6,550 nucleotides of DNA, from the NCBI GenBank assembly GCA_021779235.1, contig JAJYBA010000091.1:1-6550 (forward strand), written 5' to 3'. The position numbers and the translations under genes are program-made. Below, piece after piece: positions 1-4,996 of the stretch (within the stretch, counting starts at the first letter, position 1; every line of letters starts with the position of its first letter). The notes beneath the pieces are model-generated. The model had not been told where the DNA came from and made no database searches. It worked only from the letters and a program-made list of their open reading frames with translations. The stretch is from Bacillota bacterium. Its GTDB lineage: Bacteria > Bacillota > Clostridia > Clostridiales > Clostridiaceae.

Positions 1-1
1 T

Positions 2-1126
2 CCACTAGGACTTGAAAACAAAGACATCATAGGAGAATCAGAAACAGGTACGGGTAAGACACTAGCGTATCTTTTACCTATATTCCAAAAGATAGACATT
101 ACGTCAAAAGACATTCAAGCAATTATACTTGCACCTACTCATGAGCTTGCAATGCAAATACACAAGCAGATAGAATTATTATCTGAAAACTCAGCTTGCG
201 GAGTAAAATCTACTAGCATAATAGGTAATGTTAACATTCAAAGACAACTAGAGGCCCTTAAGGCAAAACCAAATATAGTAGTTGGCTCTGCAGGAAGAAT
301 TTTAGAACTTATAACTATGAAGAAACTAAAATCACACGGAGTTAAGACTATAGTTATAGATGAAGGCGATAGAATGATAGATGAAAATAACATAGAAGGA
401 GTAAAATCTATAATAAAAACTACCCTTAGAGATAGACAACTTATGTTATTTTCAGCAACAGTATCACTTAAAACAGTAGAAATTGCTAAAACTTTGATGA
501 AGGATCCAGAAGTAATTAAAGTAGAGCAAAAAAGTCAGGTAAACCCTAACATCGAACATATGTATTTTGTAGTGGAAAAGAGAGATAAATTGCTGCTTTT
601 AAGGAAACTTATAAGTGCTACGAGTCCTGAAAAAGCAATAATATTTATAAATAAAAGTGATGAGGTAGAAATTACAGCTTCAAAGCTTAGCTATCATGGG
701 TTAAAAGTAGAAGGTATTCATGGAACCTCTGAAAAAGTTAATAGAAAGAAAGCCATTGAAGATTTTAATACAGGTAAAATTCAACTTTTAGTGGCTTCTG
801 ATTTAGCAGCTAGAGGACTTCATATTGAAGGAGTATCGCATATATTTAACCTTGATATACCAGAAAACTCTAAGGATTATTTGCATAGAGTAGGTAGAAC
901 AGGAAGAGCGGGAGAGTTTGGATTAGCATTATCTATAGCAGAAGAGAGAGAACTAGAGCTTATTAAAAATTATGAGAAAGATTTTAATATAGAAATTCTG
1001 CCAAAAGATATTTATATGGGAAGAATTATTGATTGTAAAAATACGCCTAAAGCTAAGTTTGTAGAACGTAAAACTAAGACTGCTAGTAAAACATCAAACT
1101 TTAATAAAAATAAAAAAACTAGATAA
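2..1126 (+). CDS. DEAD-box-type ATP-dependent RNA helicase, 5' truncated
   Basis: This is a superfamily 2 RNA helicase, expected to unwind or remodel RNA in the cytoplasm using ATP. The frame is open from base 2, so the ATG at 152 is internal, and 374 residues are visible. In order they show Walker A (GTGKT, residues 16-20), motif Ia (APTHELA), a motif Ib variant (GSAGR), motif II as DEGD (bases 359-370), motif III (SAT), motif IV (IIFIN), motif V (ARGLH) and motif VI (HRVGRTGR). Both RecA-like lobes are therefore present. The missing N-terminus should carry the Q motif. The C-terminus is a short Lys/Thr/Asn-rich basic tail, probably for non-specific RNA contact, with no DbpA-type RNA-binding domain. 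Two departures from the DEAD-box consensus stand out: DEGD for DEAD, and His for the usual Asp in motif V. I see no clear terminator after the stop codon. The family is certain; the specific RNA target is unknown. Confidence 0.93.
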   Translation, partial: PLGLENKDIIGESETGTGKTLAYLLPIFQKIDITSKDIQAIILAPTHELAMQIHKQIELLSENSACGVKSTSIIGNVNIQRQLEALKAKPNIVVGSAGRILELITMKKLKSHGVKTIVIDEGDRMIDENNIEGVKSIIKTTLRDRQLMLFSATVSLKTVEIAKTLMKDPEVIKVEQKSQVNPNIEHMYFVVEKRDKLLLLRKLISATSPEKAIIFINKSDEVEITASKLSYHGLKVEGIHGTSEKVNRKKAIEDFNTGKIQLLVASDLAARGLHIEGVSHIFNLDIPENSKDYLHRVGRTGRAGEFGLALSIAEERELELIKNYEKDFNIEILPKDIYMGRIIDCKNTPKAKFVERKTKTASKTSNFNKNKKTR

Positions 1127-1165
1127 GAAAAAAAGCAAATTATATTAGCCTACTTTCTTTCAGTG

Positions 1166-1174
1166 TGGTATAAT
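1166..1174 (+). promoter_or_regulatory. Extended -10 promoter for the ABC-F gene
   Basis: A perfect TATAAT lies at 1169-1174 and is preceded by TGG at 1166-1168, giving the extended -10 form TGnTATAAT. No good TTGACA is present at the usual distance; the nearest is a weak TTAGCC at 1145-1150. Extended -10 promoters commonly tolerate this. The expected start is near 1181, leaving a leader of about 45 bases. That leader holds a small TAGT-TTCG-ACTA hairpin (1182-1193) and a GGAGG at 1210-1214. The promoter indicates that the ABC-F gene is transcribed separately from the helicase. Confidence 0.6.
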
Positions 1175-1227
1175 GTTCGAGTAGTTTCGACTAGAATTAC
1201 TTAAAATATGGAGGTATTTATAAATAT

Positions 1228-2844
1228 ATGATTAGTACAAGCAACGTAAGTTTACAATATGGTGGACGTAAATTATTTGACAATGTTAATATAAAATTTA
1301 CACCTGGGAATTGTTATGGATTAATTGGCGCTAATGGTGCTGGTAAATCAACTTTTCTTAAGATATTATCAGGTGAAATTGAACCTAATACTGGAGAAGT
1401 TATCATTACACCAGGAGAAAGATTAGCAGTTTTAAAGCAAGATCACTTTGAATTTGATGAACATGAAGTTATCAAAACTGTAATGATGGGACATGTAAGA
1501 CTATTTGAAATAATGGCAGAAAAAGATGAATTATATGCAAAGGCAGATTTTACGGATGAGGACGGAATAAAAGCTGCAGAGCTAGAAGGTGAATTTGCAG
1601 AACTTAATGGATGGGAAGCTGAGTCAGATGCTGCAACTCTACTAATGGGACTTGGTATAAATGAAGAACTTCAAAGCAAAAAAATGAAGGAGTTAACAGG
1701 ATCAGAAAAAATAAAGGTATTGCTTGCACAATCTTTATTTGGTAAACCAGATATTCTATTACTGGATGAGCCTACAAACCATTTAGATATAAAATCTAAA
1801 AATTGGCTTGAAAATTTCTTGTTGAATTTTGAAAGCACTGTTATAGTTGTTTCCCATGATAGACATTTTTTAAATAAAATATGTACTCATGTTGCAGATA
1901 TAGACTTCAGTAAAATTCAATTATTTGTTGGAAATTATGACTTCTGGTATGAGTCTAGTCAATTGGCTCTTCAAATGGCTAAAGATCAAAATAAGAAAAA
2001 AGAAGAGAAAATTAGTGAATTACAAAACTTTATTGCTAGATTTAGTTCTAATGCTTCTAAAGCAAAACAAGCTACTTCTCGTAAGAAGCAATTAGATAAA
2101 TTAACTTTAGACGATATAAAACCTTCTTCTCGTAAATATCCTTTTGTTGGCTTTAAGCCAGAAAGAGAAGCAGGAAATGATTTATTAAGAGTTGAAAATT
2201 TAAGCAAGACTGTAGACGGAGTAAAACTTCTTGATAACGTAACTTTTATAGTTAACAAGGGAGATAAGATTGCTTTTACAGGTACAAATGAACTAGCAAA
2301 AACTACACTATTTAAGATATTAATGGGCGAAATGGAACCAGATAGTGGTGAGTTTAAATGGGGTATTACTACTTCCCAAGCTTATTTACCAAACGATAAC
2401 GCAGAATATTTTAATAATGTAGACTGTAGTTTAGTTGATTGGCTTCGTCAATTTTCTGATGAAAAGGCAGAAAGCTTTATTAGAGGATTTTTGGGAAGAA
2501 TGCTTTTCTCAGGAGAAGAAGCACTTAAAAAAGCTAGTGTTCTTTCTGGGGGAGAAAAGGTTAGATGTATGCTTTCTAAAATGATGCTTAGTAATGCTAA
2601 TGTATTAATATTAGACGAGCCTACTAACCATTTAGACTTAGAGTCTATTACTGCTATAAACAATGGGTTAACTAGCTTTACTGGAACAATTTTGTTTACT
2701 TCTCATGACCATCAGCTAGTTGAAACAGTTGCAAATAGAATAATAGAAATTACACCTAATGGACTAATGGATAAAGTAATGACTTATGATGAATTCGTAG
2801 AAAACGATGAAATCCAAAAACAATTAGAACTTATGTACAAATAA
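1228..2844 (+). CDS. ykpA: ABC-F family ATPase, YkpA/YbiT type
   Basis: This is a cytoplasmic ABC-F protein: two ATPase cassettes on one chain and no membrane segments. Members of this superfamily bind the ribosomal E site and affect translation. At 538 residues it has the YkpA/YbiT length. The first cassette has Walker A GANGAGKST (34-42), signature TGSEK (158-162), Walker B with LLLDEPTNHLD (177-187) and switch SHD (209-211). A Lys-rich linker (about 243-315) corresponds to the tRNA-contacting inter-domain arm. The second cassette has a degenerate Walker A, TGTNELAKTT (351-360), an intact LSGGEK (439-444), LDEPTNHLD (462-470) and SHDH (492-495). From memory, B. subtilis YkpA shares the GSEK and NELA variants, so I read them as family traits and not damage. 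The start is fixed by GGAGG at 1210-1214, 13 bases upstream, which is a long spacing. Resistance-type ABC-F function is not indicated by anything seen here. Confidence 0.93.
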   Translation: MISTSNVSLQYGGRKLFDNVNIKFTPGNCYGLIGANGAGKSTFLKILSGEIEPNTGEVIITPGERLAVLKQDHFEFDEHEVIKTVMMGHVRLFEIMAEKDELYAKADFTDEDGIKAAELEGEFAELNGWEAESDAATLLMGLGINEELQSKKMKELTGSEKIKVLLAQSLFGKPDILLLDEPTNHLDIKSKNWLENFLLNFESTVIVVSHDRHFLNKICTHVADIDFSKIQLFVGNYDFWYESSQLALQMAKDQNKKKEEKISELQNFIARFSSNASKAKQATSRKKQLDKLTLDDIKPSSRKYPFVGFKPEREAGNDLLRVENLSKTVDGVKLLDNVTFIVNKGDKIAFTGTNELAKTTLFKILMGEMEPDSGEFKWGITTSQAYLPNDNAEYFNNVDCSLVDWLRQFSDEKAESFIRGFLGRMLFSGEEALKKASVLSGGEKVRCMLSKMMLSNANVLILDEPTNHLDLESITAINNGLTSFTGTILFTSHDHQLVETVANRIIEITPNGLMDKVMTYDEFVENDEIQKQLELMYK

Positions 2845-2850
2845 ATAAGA

Positions 2851-2889
2851 GGCACTTCTAATAATAATTCTATTAGAAGTGCCTTTTTT
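2851..2889 (+). terminator. Rho-independent terminator after the ABC-F gene
   Basis: A perfect 13-bp stem is formed by GGCACTTCTAATA (2851-2863) and TATTAGAAGTGCC (2871-2883), with a 7-base loop and six T residues (2884-2889). It begins seven bases after the ABC-F stop codon. The minus-strand gene ends at 2896, and on that strand the hairpin is followed by a T-rich stretch (TCTTATTTATTT), so it may terminate both convergent transcripts. Confidence 0.93.
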
Positions 2890-2895
2890 AATTAA

Positions 2896-3090
2896 CTAAA
2901 AGCCGAAGCCACCAAAGCCGCTGCCACCACAGCCTAAAAGTAAAAGAATTAACCAAATACTATTATTACCGCAGCCAGTACCAAAATTATTGCCACATCC
3001 GCAGCTATTTTCACATCTGTTTTCGCATCTAGAAACAGGTCTACAGCAACATCTATCTTCACAACAACAGTGTCTATGTCTATGACTCAT
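2896..3090 (-). CDS. Small cysteine-rich protein with glycine-rich tail
   Basis: This 64-residue protein has an unusual composition. It opens with MSHRHRH and then two Cys triplets (C8-10 and C14-16), followed by single Cys at 22, 26, 30, 32, 40 and 54, which makes 12 cysteines in all. Residues 45-52 form a short hydrophobic run (IWLILLLL), and the end is a Gly/Phe repeat (GGSGFGGFGF). An ideal AGGAGG on the minus strand (3099-3104) sits 8 bases before the ATG, so I regard it as a real gene. Clostridia carry many small Cys-rich proteins with an 'IWLILLLL' run and a Gly tail. Some are annotated loosely as 'high-cysteine' or suspected spore-surface proteins, and that is my best guess. A metallothionein-like metal-binding role is the alternative, given the His and Cys clusters. 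I could not identify a convincing promoter. Function is unknown. Confidence 0.8.
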   Translation of the reverse strand: MSHRHRHCCCEDRCCCRPVSRCENRCENSCGCGNNFGTGCGNNSIWLILLLLGCGGSGFGGFGF

Positions 3091-3114
3091 ATAAAAAGCC
3101 TCCTTTTTTATTAA

Positions 3115-3168
3115 GGTACACTCAAATAAATAAAAAGTTACTATGCTTGTTATTTATTTTTATGTGCC
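3115..3168. repeat. AT-rich imperfect inverted repeat in the divergent intergenic region
   Basis: AAATAAATAA (3124-3133) is perfectly complementary to TTATTTATTT (3150-3159) across a 16-base loop. Beyond a 3x3 mismatch the arms continue as GGTACA (3115-3120) and TGTGCC (3163-3168), which pair fully with one G-U wobble on the plus strand. It lies between the divergent Cys-rich gene and the DUF1450-like gene, just upstream of the minus-strand ribosome binding site. It could be an operator, a leader hairpin of either transcript, or a relic of a small element. No matching second copy is present in the window. Confidence 0.5.
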
Positions 3169-3194
3169 TAAGTAAAAGCTTAAAAATCAACTAA

Positions 3195-3402
3195 AGTCCT
3201 AAATTAGCGACCTTAAGAAGAAGTTTTACGCTTTAACTTAAGTATTGAAGTTGCTTTGGTATTAATACCACCACATATAGGTGATGGACTCCCCTTTGAA
3301 AAGTATTTGAAGTAAGGAAGATGTAGCTGATACTTTAATATATTCTGCATTTTATTAAATGTGAATATAAAGTACAGTTAAAGCATATTAAAATTTTTAT
3401 AT
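3195..3402 (+). ncRNA. Candidate structured RNA (standalone or leader), unidentified
   Basis: This non-coding stretch is interrupted by stops in all forward frames I read, yet pairs extensively with itself. An outer helix AGTCC (3195-3199)/GGACT (3286-3290) encloses a long hairpin. In that hairpin AGCGAC pairs with GTTGCT (3206-3211/3250-3255) and, after one mismatch, TTAA pairs with TTGA (3213-3216/3245-3248). An inner AAGTT/AACTT helix (3221-3225/3235-3239) caps it. TGGTATTAATACCA (3257-3270) is a 14-base palindrome. In the 3' part, AAAGTATT (3300-3307) pairs with GATACTTT (3329-3336), while AAGATGTAG (3318-3326) pairs with CTGCATTTT (3345-3353), an interleaved, pseudoknot-like order. Several helices use G-U pairs that hold only on the plus strand. 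I cannot assign it to a named class with confidence; the clostridial raiA motif is one candidate. There is no clear promoter or terminator, so it may instead be the leader of the gene at 3482. Confidence 0.42.
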
Positions 3403-3418
3403 AGCAAATGTAGTTAAA

Positions 3419-3427
3419 TGGTATTAA
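3419..3427 (+). promoter_or_regulatory. Weak extended -10 candidate before the DUF1450-like gene
   Basis: TGG at 3419-3421 is followed by TATTAA (3422-3427), a four-of-six match to TATAAT in extended -10 context. No -35 element is recognisable. If used, transcription would begin near 3434, giving a leader of about 48 bases and leaving the RNA-like region upstream as a separate transcript. The evidence is slight. Confidence 0.25.
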
Positions 3428-3481
3428 TTAGACATCTTTTGGTTACTTTAATAACAGAAAAATTAATAGGAGGTATAAGTT

Positions 3482-3694
3482 ATGGCTGATGTAAAGTTTT
3501 GTGAAAATAATTATAGTCAGGGAGCAGAAGAGGTTATAAATAAATTAAAAGATGAAGGCGTAGATGTAGATGTTGAGTCTTGCTTAGGTTATTGCGGAGA
3601 TTGTGCTGTAGGCCCATTTGCCCTGGTTAATGATGAATTTATACAGGCAGAGAATACAGAAGAATTGTATGATAAAATAAAAGGTCTAATATAA
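3482..3694 (+). CDS. DUF1450 / YuzB-like small cysteine protein
   Basis: This 70-residue soluble protein has Cys at 7 (FCENN), 34, 38 and 41, the last three in SCLGYCGDC. It ends in a conserved FALVNDEF...ELYDKIKGLI segment. From memory this layout (FCxxN near the start, then CLxYCGxC and ALVN) matches the DUF1450 family that includes B. subtilis YuzB. The pattern resembles thioredoxin-fold [2Fe-2S] ferredoxins, so binding of a metal or Fe-S cluster, or a redox role, is plausible but unproven for the family. The start is well supported: AGGAGGT (3468-3474) lies 7 bases upstream of the ATG. The gene stands alone, with a terminator directly after it and the long RNA-like region before it. Confidence 0.85.
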   Translation: MADVKFCENNYSQGAEEVINKLKDEGVDVDVESCLGYCGDCAVGPFALVNDEFIQAENTEELYDKIKGLI

Positions 3695-3709
3695 ATTGCA
3701 TTAAAGGTA

Positions 3710-3752
3710 AAATAGCAGAGTTGATAGTTTCATTGACTCTGTTATTTCATTT
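3710..3752 (+). terminator. Hairpin terminator after the DUF1450-like gene
   Basis: AAATAGCAGAGTTGAT (3710-3725) pairs over all 16 positions with ATTGACTCTGTTATTT (3732-3747), using three G-U wobbles and a 6-base loop (AGTTTC). The T-rich 3' arm and following CATTT provide an interrupted U-tract. It lies 15 bases after the stop codon. The broken T-run makes it weaker than the terminator at 2851. Confidence 0.75.
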
Positions 3753-3821
3753 AAAATAATTATTTGGGATAATATCTTTGAAAGTATATAAAGAAATAAA
3801 AAGTTTCCAAATTCTTTTATA

Positions 3822-3860
3822 TCTTCATATAGTCTTCATAAGATTTATTTAATATATAAC
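3822..3860 (+). promoter_or_regulatory. Tandem TCTTCATA repeats and -10 region upstream of the lipoprotein gene
   Basis: TCTTCATA occurs at 3822-3829 and again, identical, at 3833-3840, so the two copies are 11 bases apart, one helical turn. A weaker third version (TCTTTTAT) lies at 3813-3820. Downstream is an AT-rich -10 candidate (TATAAC 3855-3860, or TAATAT 3850-3855) with no -35 hexamer at the normal position, where the second repeat sits instead. Activator sites of PhoB/OmpR-family response regulators have this geometry. The regulator and the promoter itself are inferred. Confidence 0.45.
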
Positions 3861-3897
3861 TATAGATGAACAAATAGATGTAAGGAGTTGTAATTAA

Positions 3898-4605
3898 ATG
3901 AAAAAAACAAAGAAAATAGTAGCTATACTTGTTTCTTCACTTTTAGTATTATCCTTCGCAGGATGTAGCAGAACAGTAACAGGAAGCAAAGAAGGGGATA
4001 ATGGTCTTAAAGTTTTTAATGAGATTGTAAAGACTTTCCCACAAAACAAAGGCTTCCATAAGGCACTACAGCATTGGGGATTTAAGCTTCCAAGTGGAGA
4101 AAAGTTTGAATGGACTAAGGATACGTCAGCAAATAAAGCAGATCTTGCCATGGTAATGTTAGCTGATCCATTTGTAAAGGCTGGACTGGATGTAACTAAA
4201 TTAGATAAAAATGAGTGGTTATATGAGCCAGCAGCAAAAGTGGAGGGTGTGGATTTACCTAATCGCTTAATTAAAACTTATAATGTAAGTGATAAAAAGG
4301 AAATTTCAAATGGTTCAGAAGATGCACTAAGAAGAATTATAAAGCAGGATCCAATGCTAATGAAATATATTAAAGATGAAAAACATTATATGATAATGCT
4401 TGGAGACGGTTATGCTGTACATTTTGCTGAAACTTTAGGAGCATCTGATGAGGATATGGAATTCGCAATTAAGGCAGAGCCACTAATTAAAGCCGGCTTA
4501 GATGTTACAAAGCTTGGAGGTTCTGGTTTTAAATTAGAAGTAGCTGGGAAAGATAATATGGAAAGTAAAGATGACCAATTGGTTAAAGGCTTTAAATTAA
4601 AATAA
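3898..4605 (+). CDS. Lipoprotein of unknown function with a duplicated domain
   Basis: This 235-residue protein has a basic N-terminus (MKKTKK), a hydrophobic core (7-20) and a lipobox-like FAGC with Cys23, so it should be lipid-anchored on the outer face of the membrane. Phe at -3 is less usual than Leu. The mature part is a tandem duplication: residues 38-115 align with 142-219 without gaps at a constant offset of 104. By hand count 23 of 78 are identical, including the 9-residue KAGLDVTKL (94-102 and 198-206) and matched P48/P152, H59/H163, L64/L168, G67/G171 and P91/P195. Three Met-x-Met pairs occur (85/87, 153/155, 165/167), and Cys23 is the only Cys. I do not recognise the family. GGAG at 3884-3887 lies 10 bases before the ATG. 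The gene ends 90 bases before csoR; a copper-related periplasm-side role is conceivable but unproven. Confidence 0.85.
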   Translation: MKKTKKIVAILVSSLLVLSFAGCSRTVTGSKEGDNGLKVFNEIVKTFPQNKGFHKALQHWGFKLPSGEKFEWTKDTSANKADLAMVMLADPFVKAGLDVTKLDKNEWLYEPAAKVEGVDLPNRLIKTYNVSDKKEISNGSEDALRRIIKQDPMLMKYIKDEKHYMIMLGDGYAVHFAETLGASDEDMEFAIKAEPLIKAGLDVTKLGGSGFKLEVAGKDNMESKDDQLVKGFKLK

Positions 4606-4621
4606 TTTCATTAAATTATGA

Positions 4622-4660
4622 TTGCATTATACACTTTATGGTGTATAATGTAATTATAAT
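4622..4660 (+). promoter_or_regulatory. csoR-copA promoter region
   Basis: A perfect TATAAT (4644-4649) stands 16 bases after TTGCAT (4622-4627), a partial -35 match. A second perfect TATAAT (4655-4660) follows 11 bases on but lacks a recognisable -35. Either would start transcription just before or inside the GC palindrome at 4664-4679, the right place for repression by CsoR. Confidence 0.65.
4625..4650. repeat. Perfect inverted repeat overlapping the csoR -10 box
   Basis: CATTATACAC (4625-4634) and GTGTATAATG (4641-4650) are perfect complements around the 6-base spacer TTTATG. The right arm contains the first TATAAT. No T-run follows, so it is a poor intrinsic terminator for the lipoprotein gene. 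It could protect the 3' end of that mRNA or serve as a second operator. The GTGTAT in the right arm can alternatively pair with ATACAC at 4659-4664. Confidence 0.6.
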
Positions 4661-4663
4661 ACA

Positions 4664-4679
4664 CCCCCCTATAGGGGGG
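4664..4679 (+). promoter_or_regulatory. Probable CsoR operator (C6-TATA-G6 palindrome)
   Basis: CCCCCCTATAGGGGGG is a perfect 16-base palindrome, strikingly GC-rich in this AT-rich setting. It lies between the csoR -10 boxes and the ribosome binding site (GGAG 4684-4687). CsoR/RcnR-family repressors recognise G/C tracts around an AT centre in their own promoters, and a CsoR gene follows directly. This supports copper-relieved autorepression of csoR-copA. Confidence 0.85.
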
Positions 4680-4695
4680 ATATGGAGATGATTAA

Positions 4696-4962
4696 ATGAA
4701 TCAAGAAAAAGTTAAGGCATTACAAGCATTAAAAACTTCAAAAGGGCAAATTGAAGGAATTATAAAAATGATTGAGGAGGGAAGATATTGCGTTGATATA
4801 TCTAACCAAATTTTTGCAGCTCAAGCCCTTTTAAAAAAAGCAAACATGTTAATTTTAAAACAACATATGAACCATTGTGTTATGGATGCTGTTAAACAGG
4901 ATAGCGGAGAAGAAAAAATAGATGAAATTATAGAGCTTCTATCTAAAATAATAGATAAGTAG
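4696..4962 (+). CDS. csoR: Copper-sensing transcriptional repressor CsoR
   Basis: This 88-residue all-helical DNA-binding protein represses its own operon and lets go of DNA on binding Cu(I). The ligand set is complete: Cys32, His57 and Cys61 reproduce the Cys-His-Cys spacing of M. tuberculosis CsoR (36, 61, 65) with a constant offset of 4. The second-shell residues Tyr31 and Glu77 fall where Tyr35 and Glu81 are expected. This separates it from the nickel sensor RcnR and the formaldehyde sensor FrmR. The start is set by GGAG at 4684-4687, 8 bases upstream; the two nearer upstream ATGs are out of frame. The GC palindrome just upstream is its likely operator. The copA start lies 34 bases after its stop, with no terminator between, so the two genes should be one operon. 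Confidence 0.95.
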   Translation: MNQEKVKALQALKTSKGQIEGIIKMIEEGRYCVDISNQIFAAQALLKKANMLILKQHMNHCVMDAVKQDSGEEKIDEIIELLSKIIDK

Positions 4963-4996
4963 TATTTAAATATTGCATTAATTAGGAGGGGAAATT

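Noticed and set aside
1986..2258. Minus-strand open frame of 90 codons inside the ABC-F gene
   Set aside because: It is antisense to a well-conserved coding region, has no credible ribosome binding site and gives a low-complexity product; it is a shadow of the AT-rich gene. The minus-strand frame at 2448-2663 is rejected for the same reason.
2275..2315. Degenerate second Walker A (TGTNELAKTT) and first-cassette TGSEK of the ABC-F protein as signs of decay
   Set aside because: As I recall, the same variants occur in B. subtilis YkpA, so they are family features, not mutations special to this gene.
3268..3340. Resemblance to a fluoride (crcB) riboswitch: ATAGGTGATGG followed later by AGCTGAT
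   Set aside because: The required helices do not form: GGTGA lacks a matching downstream arm and GGACT does not pair with the region after AGCTGAT. The downstream gene is not a fluoride transporter.
3170..3480. Decayed protein gene in the long intergenic region
   Set aside because: All three forward frames are broken by frequent stops and no conserved domain fragment is recognisable; the base-pairing evidence fits an RNA better.
3894..4151. Minus-strand open frame opposite the lipoprotein start
   Set aside because: It overlaps the signal peptide and first domain of the lipoprotein, which has a clear ribosome binding site and lipobox; nothing supports the antisense product.
4625..4650. Intrinsic terminator for the lipoprotein gene
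   Set aside because: The stem is perfect but AT-rich, and TAATTATAAT follows in place of a T-run; its arm also contains the csoR -10 box.
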